Origin: VBDM01 sp041496705
GTDB taxonomy: Bacteria > Pseudomonadota > Gammaproteobacteria > Burkholderiales > SG8-39
Direction: 5' to 3'
Length of the DNA stretch: 18,794 nucleotides
Assembly: GCA_041496705.1 (NCBI GenBank)
Contig: JBGQFD010000073.1
Span: forward strand, 1-18,794
The notes beneath the pieces are model-generated. The model was not told where the DNA came from, made no database searches, and saw nothing but the letters and a program-made list of their open reading frames with translations. Shown here one piece after another: positions 8,000 through 13,557 of the stretch (positions are counted from its first letter, which is position 1; the number at the start of each line of letters is the position of its first letter). The position numbers and the translations under genes are program-made.

Positions 8000-8700
8000 A
8001 CCCGCATCCACTGGCTATCGAGGCTCAGCGTGTAGAGCTTCAGCTTGAGGGTGGTCACCGGGTACTCCACCGCCGTCAGGTCAACGCGCTCCCAGAAAAA
8101 CCTTTCGGGGTACGCTTCGACGGCGCGCAGGTACCCGAGGAGATCCAGATATCCGCCGCGGATCGAGATTTCCAGTCCATAGCGGTAGATGCCCTGCGGG
8201 GTGCCGTCGGCAACCTTGCCCGCCGCACGGGCGCCTTGCTGCGGCGCGTCGCCCGCTTTCTGCCCGGCTCCGAGGTCGAGCACCACGCGCGGCAGCGATT
8301 TCAGCTCGACCAGTTCGACACGCGGGTGATTTGCGAGCAAGCGTTGCAGTACCCTGGGCATTTGATCGGCGGCGATCAGCAAAGCCGATTGCTTCCCGAT
8401 GTCAAGCTGCAATGCCGCCAGCCGCGCCTGCAACTCTTCGAGGCGACGGCGCGCGGCCGATTCCGGGTGCTGGGCGCGCTGGGCCTGCAGCACCACGAGC
8501 TGGCTGGACATGGTCTGGACTTCCTGGAGCCTTTGCGTGATCTCCTGCGCGGTTCTTTTCTGTTTTACCGCAATCGGCGCGAGCAACAGCGTGTCGACCA
8601 CGAGGTACAGCAGCACCACGCAGGCTGCCGCCACTATCGCCTGCTCGCGGGTGCTGAGCTTGTCGTAGCGCGCAGCGATGTTCTGCCAGTACTTGCGCAT
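7996..8700 (-). CDS. mshJ: MSHA biogenesis protein MshJ (PilO/GspM-like)
   Basis: This 234-residue inner-membrane protein has a short cytoplasmic N-terminus (MRKYWQNIAARYDKLSTREQ), one transmembrane helix (about 21-42), a long coiled coil (45-105) and a periplasmic ferredoxin-like domain ending in the strands IYRYGLEISIRGGYLDLLGYLRAVEAYPERFFWERVDLTAVEY. That layout is the PilO/GspM/MshJ fold, which pairs with the PilN-like protein to form the periplasmic alignment ring. RRLEELQARL marks the coiled coil. It begins 5 nt after the PilN-like gene, with GGGGAG upstream of ATG 8700, and its stop overlaps the mshK start. Confidence 0.88.
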   Translation of the reverse strand: MRKYWQNIAARYDKLSTREQAIVAAACVVLLYLVVDTLLLAPIAVKQKRTAQEITQRLQEVQTMSSQLVVLQAQRAQHPESAARRRLEELQARLAALQLDIGKQSALLIAADQMPRVLQRLLANHPRVELVELKSLPRVVLDLGAGQKAGDAPQQGARAAGKVADGTPQGIYRYGLEISIRGGYLDLLGYLRAVEAYPERFFWERVDLTAVEYPVTTLKLKLYTLSLDSQWMRV

Positions 8701-8705
8701 TCGCT

Positions 8706-9392
8706 TCAGCTCCCCGGACCGCGCGACGCGCCGGTTCCGACCGAGAATTCCACGAAGCGCAGGCGCCTGGAGAGTTCCCCTCGCGGCTTCGCCGCCTGGC
8801 CCGCCTGCGGCACCGCCGCGACCGGCTGCGGCTGGCGAACCTCGACTTCCTTTCTGAGCAAGCGCAAGTCGCCGATCTGCCTGCCTTTGAGAACCTCCTC
8901 GCGGCTGAGCCTGCGGAGATAATCCAGCAGGATCTCGGGGCGCAAGACGCCGCCCTGCAGGGTGAAATCGCCGCTGTCGCCGGCAACGCTGAGACCGGTG
9001 ATCCAGACGCCTTCGACGCGCTGCCGTGCCAACGCCGTCAGGTAAGCGGAAAAACCCTGCGTACCACCCAGATCTGCGCCGCCTAGACGTTTCAGCACGG
9101 CTTCGCGAATTTTCAATTCAGCTTCCGCCCTGGCGATCGACTCTTCGAGCGCACGCCCGCTAGCCGGAGCCGAGCCGCTACCGAGCTTGAGCAGCCGGTC
9201 CTGCGCATCCTTGAGCTGCGTGCTCGCGTCGGCGAGCGTCGCCTCCGACTGATACACCTGGAATTGCGCGTACGCGTAGTAGCCGGCAAGCACGGCTCCC
9301 AGCGCAACCAGACCCAGTGCGAGGCGCACCGCGGTGAGCGGTCTTTGCGCAGTCCGCAGTCCCGCGTGGTACAGGTTGATCTGCTGGCTCAT
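8706..9392 (-). CDS. PilN-like inner-membrane protein (MshI2)
   Basis: The 228-residue protein starts with MSQQINLYHAGLRT, the short cytoplasmic N-terminus that in PilN proteins (INLL motif) binds the actin-like PilM/MshI. One transmembrane helix (about 23-43) and a periplasmic coiled coil (about 47-120) follow, then a domain with SAYLTALARQRVEGVWITGLSV and LLDYLRRLSREEVLKGRQI that resembles the PilN/GspL ferredoxin-like fold. In many msh loci this gene is called mshI2. The ATG at 9392 overlaps the mshI stop as ATGA, which fixes the start; the frame is open 54 bp further upstream inside mshI. The Pro/Ala/Gln-rich C-terminal stretch (about 190-228) looks disordered. Confidence 0.82.
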   Translation of the reverse strand: MSQQINLYHAGLRTAQRPLTAVRLALGLVALGAVLAGYYAYAQFQVYQSEATLADASTQLKDAQDRLLKLGSGSAPASGRALEESIARAEAELKIREAVLKRLGGADLGGTQGFSAYLTALARQRVEGVWITGLSVAGDSGDFTLQGGVLRPEILLDYLRRLSREEVLKGRQIGDLRLLRKEVEVRQPQPVAAVPQAGQAAKPRGELSRRLRFVEFSVGTGASRGPGS

Positions 9393-10327
9393 TGGGATTC
9401 CGCCGTGCCTCTCAGGGCGCAACCGAACAAATGGAAAAAGCGCCACTGCGCCTCGCGTCCGGGCAACGTGCCGGGGGCGAAATCAAAAACCTTTTCCAGG
9501 GAAACGCTCTCGACCGTAACGGCGAGATTCGACCTGAGAAACTCGGCCAGCCCCGAATCCACGGGATCCGGCCCGACCAGGATCTTGGTGAGCGCGATGA
9601 AGCTGAACTGCCGCTCGAAGTTGTCGATCGTGCGCTGCAATTCGAGAAGGACACGGTTGAACAGATCGTCGCGGTCGGCGCCCGCCGCCTCGGCGATCGC
9701 GTCAGAGGTGATATCGAAACGGCGTGCGTGGTAGAGTTCGCCGCGATAACTGATGATCAAGAGGCCACCTGCCTCGTCGAAATAGAGCGAGGCAACGCCC
9801 CGGCCTTCCTCCTCGAACAGGGCGGCGACGTTCCGCTGCGCCGTCTCCGGCACATCGATGACCGCAAGGCGGAAGCGGGCGTGATCGAAATCCGCGACGC
9901 GGCCCCGCAGGACTTCGCTCTTTGCGACCACGGAAAATATCGAGCGGGCCCGCCCGCCTACGGCCGCGGGACTGGGAATCGAAAGCAAGTCGAAGGTCGC
10001 TTCTTCGATCGGGTAACCGATAATGTCTTTCAGCCGCCATTTCATCGCTGCCTTGAGTTCCGCTTCCGGCACCTCCGGCGCATCGACCGCCACGAACTGG
10101 TAATCCTGCGGTGCGAGCAGCGTCATACCGTTCTTCACCCCGGCCACGCCCAGATTTTTCATTGCGGCAGCAAGTCCTTCCCGACCGTCCCCCGAGGGAA
10201 TCTCGCCGTAATCGGAAACGAAGGGTTTTACGCCCTTGGCCGACTGCACACAGGCGAAGCGGACGCTCCCTTGGTCCGCCACTACCACGGCGTTACCGTC
10301 TTTGCCTCGCCCGAACTTTTCAGCCAA
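9389..10327 (-). CDS. mshI: MSHA biogenesis protein MshI (PilM-like, actin fold)
   Basis: This 312-residue cytoplasmic protein has the MshI/PilM-type actin-like fold. Visible landmarks are the first strand VVVADQGSVRFACVQ, the segment VPEAELKAAMKWRLKDIIGYPIEEATFDLL, which in PilM/MshI proteins follows the phosphate-1 region, the strand RSIFSVVAKSEVLRGRV, and the second phosphate-like strand VASLYFDEAGGLLIISYRGELYHARRFD. It would sit under the inner membrane, bind the PilN-like partner and connect the motor to the alignment complex. The start is TTG at 10327, with GAGGGAATC just upstream. It is the first gene of the assembly operon, about 30 nt downstream of a promoter with a perfect -35 box. 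Confidence 0.87.
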   Translation of the reverse strand: MAEKFGRGKDGNAVVVADQGSVRFACVQSAKGVKPFVSDYGEIPSGDGREGLAAAMKNLGVAGVKNGMTLLAPQDYQFVAVDAPEVPEAELKAAMKWRLKDIIGYPIEEATFDLLSIPSPAAVGGRARSIFSVVAKSEVLRGRVADFDHARFRLAVIDVPETAQRNVAALFEEEGRGVASLYFDEAGGLLIISYRGELYHARRFDITSDAIAEAAGADRDDLFNRVLLELQRTIDNFERQFSFIALTKILVGPDPVDSGLAEFLRSNLAVTVESVSLEKVFDFAPGTLPGREAQWRFFHLFGCALRGTAESQ

Positions 10328-10363
10328 TCTAGATTCCCTCGCGCTTACTTCGCAAACCCATTT

Positions 10364-10392
10364 AAGTTAATTTACTAACTCATTGTTGTCAA
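10364..10392 (-). promoter_or_regulatory. Sigma-70-type promoter of the mshI-mshN operon
   Basis: Reading the minus strand, a perfect -35 box TTGACA (10392-10387) is followed after exactly 17 bp by TAACTT (10369-10364), a weak -10 box. The surroundings are AT-rich compared with the rest of the window, and the mshI start lies about 36 bp beyond the -10 box. A weak -10 with a strong -35 leaves room for an activator. Confidence 0.6.
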
Positions 10393-10476
10393 TGGATTTT
10401 TCATGAAGCGCACTATGAATTACGGGGGCGCTCAATAAACATTCGATATTTCAAGTAGTTACGTATCATTATCGTT

Positions 10477-10489
10477 GACATGCAATGTC
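10477..10489. repeat. Inverted repeat GACAT-GCA-ATGTC
   Basis: Two perfect 5-bp arms are separated by 3 bp, about 85 bp upstream of the -35 box of the mshI promoter, at the edge of the AT-rich stretch. The size and position suit a binding site for a dimeric regulator. It could also be chance. Confidence 0.3.
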
Positions 10490-10521
10490 CCAAGAGCCGA
10501 TCAGACGCAGCGGCACAAGGC

Positions 10522-10548
10522 GCAACGCGGGAAAGCGGGCTACGTTGC
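10522..10548. repeat. Hairpin GCAACG/CGTTGC in the pilin-mshI interval
   Basis: Perfect 6-bp arms at 10522-10527 and 10543-10548 enclose a 15-nt loop. It is the first of several hairpins in this interval and sits only 3 nt from the next, stronger one. Confidence 0.4.
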
Positions 10549-10551
10549 CTC

Positions 10552-10582
10552 TGGAATGCCCGCTCCGGGCGCGGGCATTTCA
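10552..10582. repeat. Strong 12-bp hairpin in the pilin-mshI interval
   Basis: The left arm TGGAATGCCCGC (10552-10563) pairs with GCGGGCATTTCA (10571-10582) over 12 positions with one G-T wobble, around the 7-nt loop TCCGGGC. There is no T tract on either strand. The right arm can instead pair with a downstream copy: CGGGCAT (10572-10578) matches ATGCCCG (10598-10604), so two mutually exclusive structures are possible. Confidence 0.55.
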
Positions 10583-10598
10583 CGGAGATTCACGGAGA
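10579..10598. repeat. Tandem duplicate of TTCACGGAGA
   Basis: The 10-bp unit TTCACGGAGA occurs twice back to back with no mismatch. It lies exactly between the two arms (10572-10578 and 10598-10604) of the alternative hairpin, so it would form most of that loop. Tandem sites are also consistent with protein binding. Confidence 0.55.
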
Positions 10599-10628
10599 TG
10601 CCCGGGGAAGCGGAAGCCGAAAGTCGTC

Positions 10629-10647
10629 GGGCCATCGGGAATGGCCC
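10629..10647. repeat. Hairpin GGGCCAT/ATGGCCC
   Basis: Perfect 7-bp arms (10629-10635 and 10641-10647) enclose a 5-nt loop CGGGA. A smaller palindrome, CCGAAGTCTTCGG, follows at 10688-10700. Neither has an adjacent T run on either strand. Confidence 0.45.
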
Positions 10648-10721
10648 CACGTGCAAAGGGCGGAAGAGCCGCGACTTCTGACTCTTACCGAAGTCTTCGG
10701 ATCTTGCGCCCTTGATTCAAC

Positions 10722-10747
10722 CCCCGGGCAAGCCACCGCGCCCGGGG
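10722..10747 (-). terminator. GC-rich hairpin after the second pilin gene
   Basis: On the minus strand CCCCGGGC and GCCCGGGG form a perfect 8-bp stem around a 10-nt loop, starting 22 bp after the pilin stop. The downstream sequence (GTTGAATC) has no T tract, so it is either an inefficient intrinsic terminator or a 3'-end mRNA stabiliser that sets the pilin message apart from mshI. Confidence 0.5.
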
Positions 10748-10769
10748 AGTAAGACGATGTGCCGCTCGC

Positions 10770-11165
10770 TCAGTTTACGCAGACGGTCCTGATCACCGCG
10801 TTGCTGTTGCCCTGCGTATGCGCTACCTGGCAACTGCTGTCGATATTGCCCGATGACCCACAGCCCGCCGTCGGGCCCCCTGTCACGGAATGGTTTGCCG
10901 GCAGCCCGCCTGGCAGAAAAGCAGTGACCAGCGCAGCGCAGGTTGTTGCCGCAACGACCGCCGTTCCACTTGCTGAGTTGATAAGCCTGACGCCGTAATT
11001 CATCGAAGACCCGGACGATATTGCTGCCGCCACGCCCAGTGAGGACGCGTTCGCGGCCTCCTTCGATACGTCGATGAACTTCGGAATTGCCGTGGCTGCA
11101 AGAATACCGAGAATCACGATCACCACGATGAGTTCGATCAAGGTAAAACCTGTTTCGCGTTTCAT
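10770..11165 (-). CDS. Type IV prepilin, MshA-like (candidate major pilin)
   Basis: The 131-residue prepilin has a 6-residue leader MKRETG followed by FTLIELIVVIVILGILAATA, with Glu at mature position 5, the class III signal cut and N-methylated by a prepilin peptidase. The short basic leader and the IPKFIDVSKEAANASSLGVAAAI helix are MshA-like. The globular part is Gly/Ser/Thr-rich and has four Cys (76, 102, 112, 129). Cys112 and Cys129 would close a C-terminal loop beginning CQVAHT, a motif shared with the upstream pilin. Start choice: ATG 11165 with GGGAGGT close upstream; an open frame 60 bp longer would bury the leader. A candidate promoter upstream and the GC hairpin downstream suggest a separate, abundant transcript, hence a major pilin. 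I give no symbol because mshA and mshB cannot be told apart here. Confidence 0.87.
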   Translation of the reverse strand: MKRETGFTLIELIVVIVILGILAATAIPKFIDVSKEAANASSLGVAAAISSGSSMNYGVRLINSASGTAVVAATTCAALVTAFLPGGLPANHSVTGGPTAGCGSSGNIDSSCQVAHTQGNSNAVIRTVCVN

Positions 11166-11217
11166 CCCTACCTCCCGCGCTGAAAAGTTGTCAAAGGGTA
11201 CCACACTCGAGCTCGTG

Positions 11218-11247
11218 AATATCATTTAATTCCAAGACTTAAGTCAC
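11218..11247 (-). promoter_or_regulatory. Candidate promoter of the second pilin gene
   Basis: On the minus strand GTGACT (4 of 6 to the -35 consensus) is followed after 18 bp by GATATT (4 of 6 to the -10 consensus), with the pilin ATG about 55 bp further on. The 118-bp gap between the two pilin genes is locally AT-rich. A TTGACA nearer the gene (about 11185) has its -10 position on top of the ribosome-binding site, so I do not favour it. Confidence 0.35.
11236..11245. promoter_or_regulatory. Palindrome GACTTAAGTC overlapping the pilin -35 box
   Basis: A perfect 10-bp palindrome covers part of the proposed -35 box of the pilin promoter. The position fits a repressor or activator half-site pair, but no known operator consensus is matched. 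Confidence 0.3.
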
Positions 11248-11283
11248 ATTCGCTGTGCCGCAAGCGGATTCCTTGCCGCAGAC

Positions 11284-11781
11284 TCAGCAGCCGGCCGTGT
11301 CCGGAACGACGTTGGGCGCGCTGCCCGGCGCTGCGGACTCGGTATAGGCGACCTGGCAAGTCGCCGGGATCGCCGCGCCGCTGATCTGAAACAGCCTCGG
11401 GTTGGTTCCGCTGACGACCAGTCCATCGTTAGCCGGGTTGGTCAGCTGTGCCGCGACATCTATTCCTGTCGCCGATGCAGCCGGATAGCGATTCACCATC
11501 ACGACGTTGACTCCTTCCATGTCCACCTGTCCGGCCGTCGAGGTGCACAGGCCGACGACTCCCAGCGAAAGATCGAGCTCGCAGCGCGCCTTGGCGAGCA
11601 CCGAGGCCGACCTGATCACGCCGTAGATCGCCTGCGTCTTGGCGATGCGCGCATCGCGCTGAATGTTGATGAGTCTGGGCAAGGCGACCGCCGCCAGAAT
11701 CCCGATGATGGTGATGACGATGATCAACTCGATGAGGGTAAACCCGAACCCGGGCCTTCTATTCCATCTCGTAGCGTTCAT
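11284..11781 (-). CDS. Type IV prepilin, MSHA family (first pilin)
   Basis: The 165-residue prepilin has a 13-residue leader (MNATRWNRRPGFG) cut before Phe14, then FTLIELIIVITIIGILAAVA with Glu18 as mature Glu5. The helix runs on as LPRLINIQRDARIAKTQAIYGVIRSAS. The segment VDMEGVNVVMVNRYPAASATGID resembles the MshA core that contains a GYP-A-GI pattern, and the C-terminus reads TCQVAYT and then ends in Cys165. Cys67/Cys79 and Cys142/Cys165 are two likely disulfide pairs. GGAGGAAAGTC gives a strong ribosome-binding site at ATG 11781, 16 bp after the mshF-like gene. It could be MshB, MshA or a second structural pilin. It shares the CQVA-x-T loop with the pilin just downstream, so the two look like diverged paralogues. 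Confidence 0.87.
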   Translation of the reverse strand: MNATRWNRRPGFGFTLIELIIVITIIGILAAVALPRLINIQRDARIAKTQAIYGVIRSASVLAKARCELDLSLGVVGLCTSTAGQVDMEGVNVVMVNRYPAASATGIDVAAQLTNPANDGLVVSGTNPRLFQISGAAIPATCQVAYTESAAPGSAPNVVPDTAGC

Positions 11782-11797
11782 GACTTTCCTCCAAGCG

Positions 11798-12307
11798 TTA
11801 TTGGAACCAGTGGTAAGGCTCGACGTTCACCAGCGCCAGGCTGTCGACGCTGCGACTGCCGGTGGTGCCGAAGACCGGAACCACCCGCCAGCGCAGCACG
11901 TACAGGTCCGGCGAAAGATAGCTGTGCAAGCGCGGCCGGTAACGCAATTCCTTCCGGTCGGGATCGAAGCACCATTCGCCCCTCTCTATGGTCTCGAGGC
12001 CCGCGCAGCGGCGCTCGCCCGCGTAGCGCGCCGGAGGACGCTCGAGCCATTGCACCGGATTGCTTCCGTCCAGCGCAAGCAGCTCGTTGGTTCTGCCCTT
12101 CATGATATGGTCTGCAACCTGGTAGCGCAGACCGGCGCGAATGTTGAGGACGGTGAGCTCCACTTCCGTTTTCTCCCCCAGCTCCTCGTAATAGAGCACC
12201 GCCCCGAGCAGCACCGCGGCAACGACACCGATGATTGCCGCCGCCACCCCGTACTCCATCCAGGTAGTGACGCGTTCGCGGCCGACGATCGTTCCGGACT
12301 TCGGCAT
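11798..12307 (-). CDS. MshF-like pilus membrane protein
   Basis: The 169-residue protein has one N-terminal transmembrane helix (about 19-40, YGVAAAIIGVVAAVLLGAVLYY) but no Gly-Phe prepilin cleavage site and no Glu5. The amphipathic extension and the segments NPVQWLERPPARYAGE (83-98) and GEWCFDPDRKELRYRP (110-125) resemble MshF and pseudopilin-like proteins, in which an NP-x-x-W-L motif and a WxFD strand occur. The position between mshG and a pilin gene is that of mshF in Vibrio, which is part of the reason for the call. Its function there is not well defined; a pilus-base or pilin-chaperoning role is inferred. The start ATG 12307 has AGGGGTGA just upstream, overlapping the mshG stop. Confidence 0.65.
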   Translation of the reverse strand: MPKSGTIVGRERVTTWMEYGVAAAIIGVVAAVLLGAVLYYEELGEKTEVELTVLNIRAGLRYQVADHIMKGRTNELLALDGSNPVQWLERPPARYAGERRCAGLETIERGEWCFDPDRKELRYRPRLHSYLSPDLYVLRWRVVPVFGTTGSRSVDSLALVNVEPYHWFQ

Positions 12308-12315
12308 TCAAGCGA

Positions 12316-13551
12316 TCACCCCTTGTGTCCGGTCGCCACGCGGCCGAGATCCCAGATGGGCAGGAATATTCCGAGTGCCAGAACCAGCACAAGCACGCCG
12401 AGAAACACGATCAGGATCGGCTCGATCTGCGCGCCCAGCGTCTTCAACTCGTATTCGACCTCGCGCTGGTACATGCCGGCGATCTCCTCCATCATGTCGT
12501 CGATCGCGCCGGACTCCTCGCCCACCGCGATCATCTGCAGAACCGCTGGGGTAAACACCTGTGTAAGGGCGGCGGTGCGGATGATGCTGTCGCCGCGCTC
12601 GATGCCGTCGCGCATCTTCTCGACTTTCTGCGCGATGTAGGCGTTGTCCACCGTTTGCGCGACCACGCCGATCCCCTGCACGAGGGGGACACCGCTCTTG
12701 ATCGCCAGCGCAAAGCTTCTCGCGAAGCGCGCGAGCGTGGCCTTCTGCACGATTTTTCCCGCAATGGGAATCGAGAGCTTGATCTCGTCCCACTTGAGCC
12801 GGCCGGCTTCGGTGTTCGTCCACTTCTTGAAACCGACTATGGCGGTGACCAGGCCGATCAGGAGCGCCGGCCACCAATTGACCATGAAATTGGAAAACCC
12901 GACAAGAACCTTGGTAAGCAGGGGTAGATCCGCACCGAATCCCGCGAAGACTTTCGCAAAGGCGGGGATCACGAAAATATTGACAATGACAATCGCGATC
13001 GCCATCGCGATGATCACGAATGTCGGATAGCGCAGCGCCGCCTTCACCTGGCTCCGCATGAAAACCTCGAATTCCATGTGGTGGAAGAGGTTGAGGAACA
13101 CCTCTTCGAGCCGCCCGGTGAGTTCGCCGATGCGCACCATGGAAAGGTAGAACGCAGTGAATACCTTGGGGTGGAGCGCGAAACACAGCGACAGCTCCCT
13201 CCCTGCATCGAGCTTCGCACGCACGTCCTGGATCACGGTTTTCATCATCGGATGGGTCGTGGAGTCCTGCAGGCCGGCGAGCGAGCGCATGATGGGAACA
13301 CCGGCCTTGAGCAACGAATAGAGCTGCCGGCTGAAGAGCATGACGTCGACCGTCTGCACATTTTTCGCGAACAATGCACCGAGCTTCAGGCCCGGACCAG
13401 CGCTTGTGCGCGAGCCGGATTCCGAGATTTCGACGGGCGTCAGTCCCTGTCCGAGAATCGCATCCGCGGCCGCCGATGAATTCGCTGCTTCGAGTGCGCC
13501 CTGCACCAGTTCGCCGCCCGGGCGCCTTCCCTTGTAGGAAAAATTCGGCAC
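12316..13551 (-). CDS. mshG: Type IV pilus inner-membrane platform protein MshG (GspF/PilC family)
   Basis: The 411-residue polytopic protein is the platform on which the extension ATPase acts. Two GspF domains are visible: the first begins with MLFSRQLYSLLKAGVPIM (71-88) and contains GELTGRLEEVF (142-152); the second begins with LARFARSFALAIKSGVPLV (273-291) and contains VGEESGAIDDMM (343-354). Transmembrane helices are at about 176-197, 226-243 and 378-400. The N-terminal NFSYKGRRPGGELVQGALEA (3-22) is the usual F-protein opening. Translation starts at GTG 13551, 6 nt after the mshE stop, with GAGGA upstream. The length is normal and no key residue is missing. Confidence 0.92.
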   Translation of the reverse strand: MPNFSYKGRRPGGELVQGALEAANSSAAADAILGQGLTPVEISESGSRTSAGPGLKLGALFAKNVQTVDVMLFSRQLYSLLKAGVPIMRSLAGLQDSTTHPMMKTVIQDVRAKLDAGRELSLCFALHPKVFTAFYLSMVRIGELTGRLEEVFLNLFHHMEFEVFMRSQVKAALRYPTFVIIAMAIAIVIVNIFVIPAFAKVFAGFGADLPLLTKVLVGFSNFMVNWWPALLIGLVTAIVGFKKWTNTEAGRLKWDEIKLSIPIAGKIVQKATLARFARSFALAIKSGVPLVQGIGVVAQTVDNAYIAQKVEKMRDGIERGDSIIRTAALTQVFTPAVLQMIAVGEESGAIDDMMEEIAGMYQREVEYELKTLGAQIEPILIVFLGVLVLVLALGIFLPIWDLGRVATGHKG

Positions 13552-13557
13552 GCTGCG

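Larger units (their letters stand above)
10328..10769. other. 442-bp non-coding interval between the second pilin gene and mshI
   Basis: No convincing gene lies here. The left part (10340-10480) is AT-rich and holds the mshI promoter. The right part (10500-10750) is GC-rich and carries a chain of inverted repeats, listed separately: 10522-10548, 10552-10582, 10629-10647, 10688-10700 and 10722-10747. Short open frames on the plus strand exist but show no start context or recognisable protein. Confidence 0.6.

Noticed and set aside
10500..10610. A c-di-GMP (GEMM) riboswitch in the pilin-mshI interval
   Set aside because: There is a loose resemblance (CACAAGGC, GGGAAAG) on the plus strand, but the conserved core and tetraloop-receptor bases are not matched, and that strand precedes no pilus gene.
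10480..10752. Overlapping short plus-strand open frames in the pilin-mshI interval
   Set aside because: They have no ribosome-binding site and no recognisable protein features, and they cross several inverted repeats. The region reads better as non-coding.
11166..11200. A promoter using the TTGACA at about 11185, or a sigma-54 site at TGGTACCCTTTGACA, ahead of the second pilin
   Set aside because: The -10 box would fall on the ribosome-binding site, and the sigma-54 spacing and GC element do not fit.
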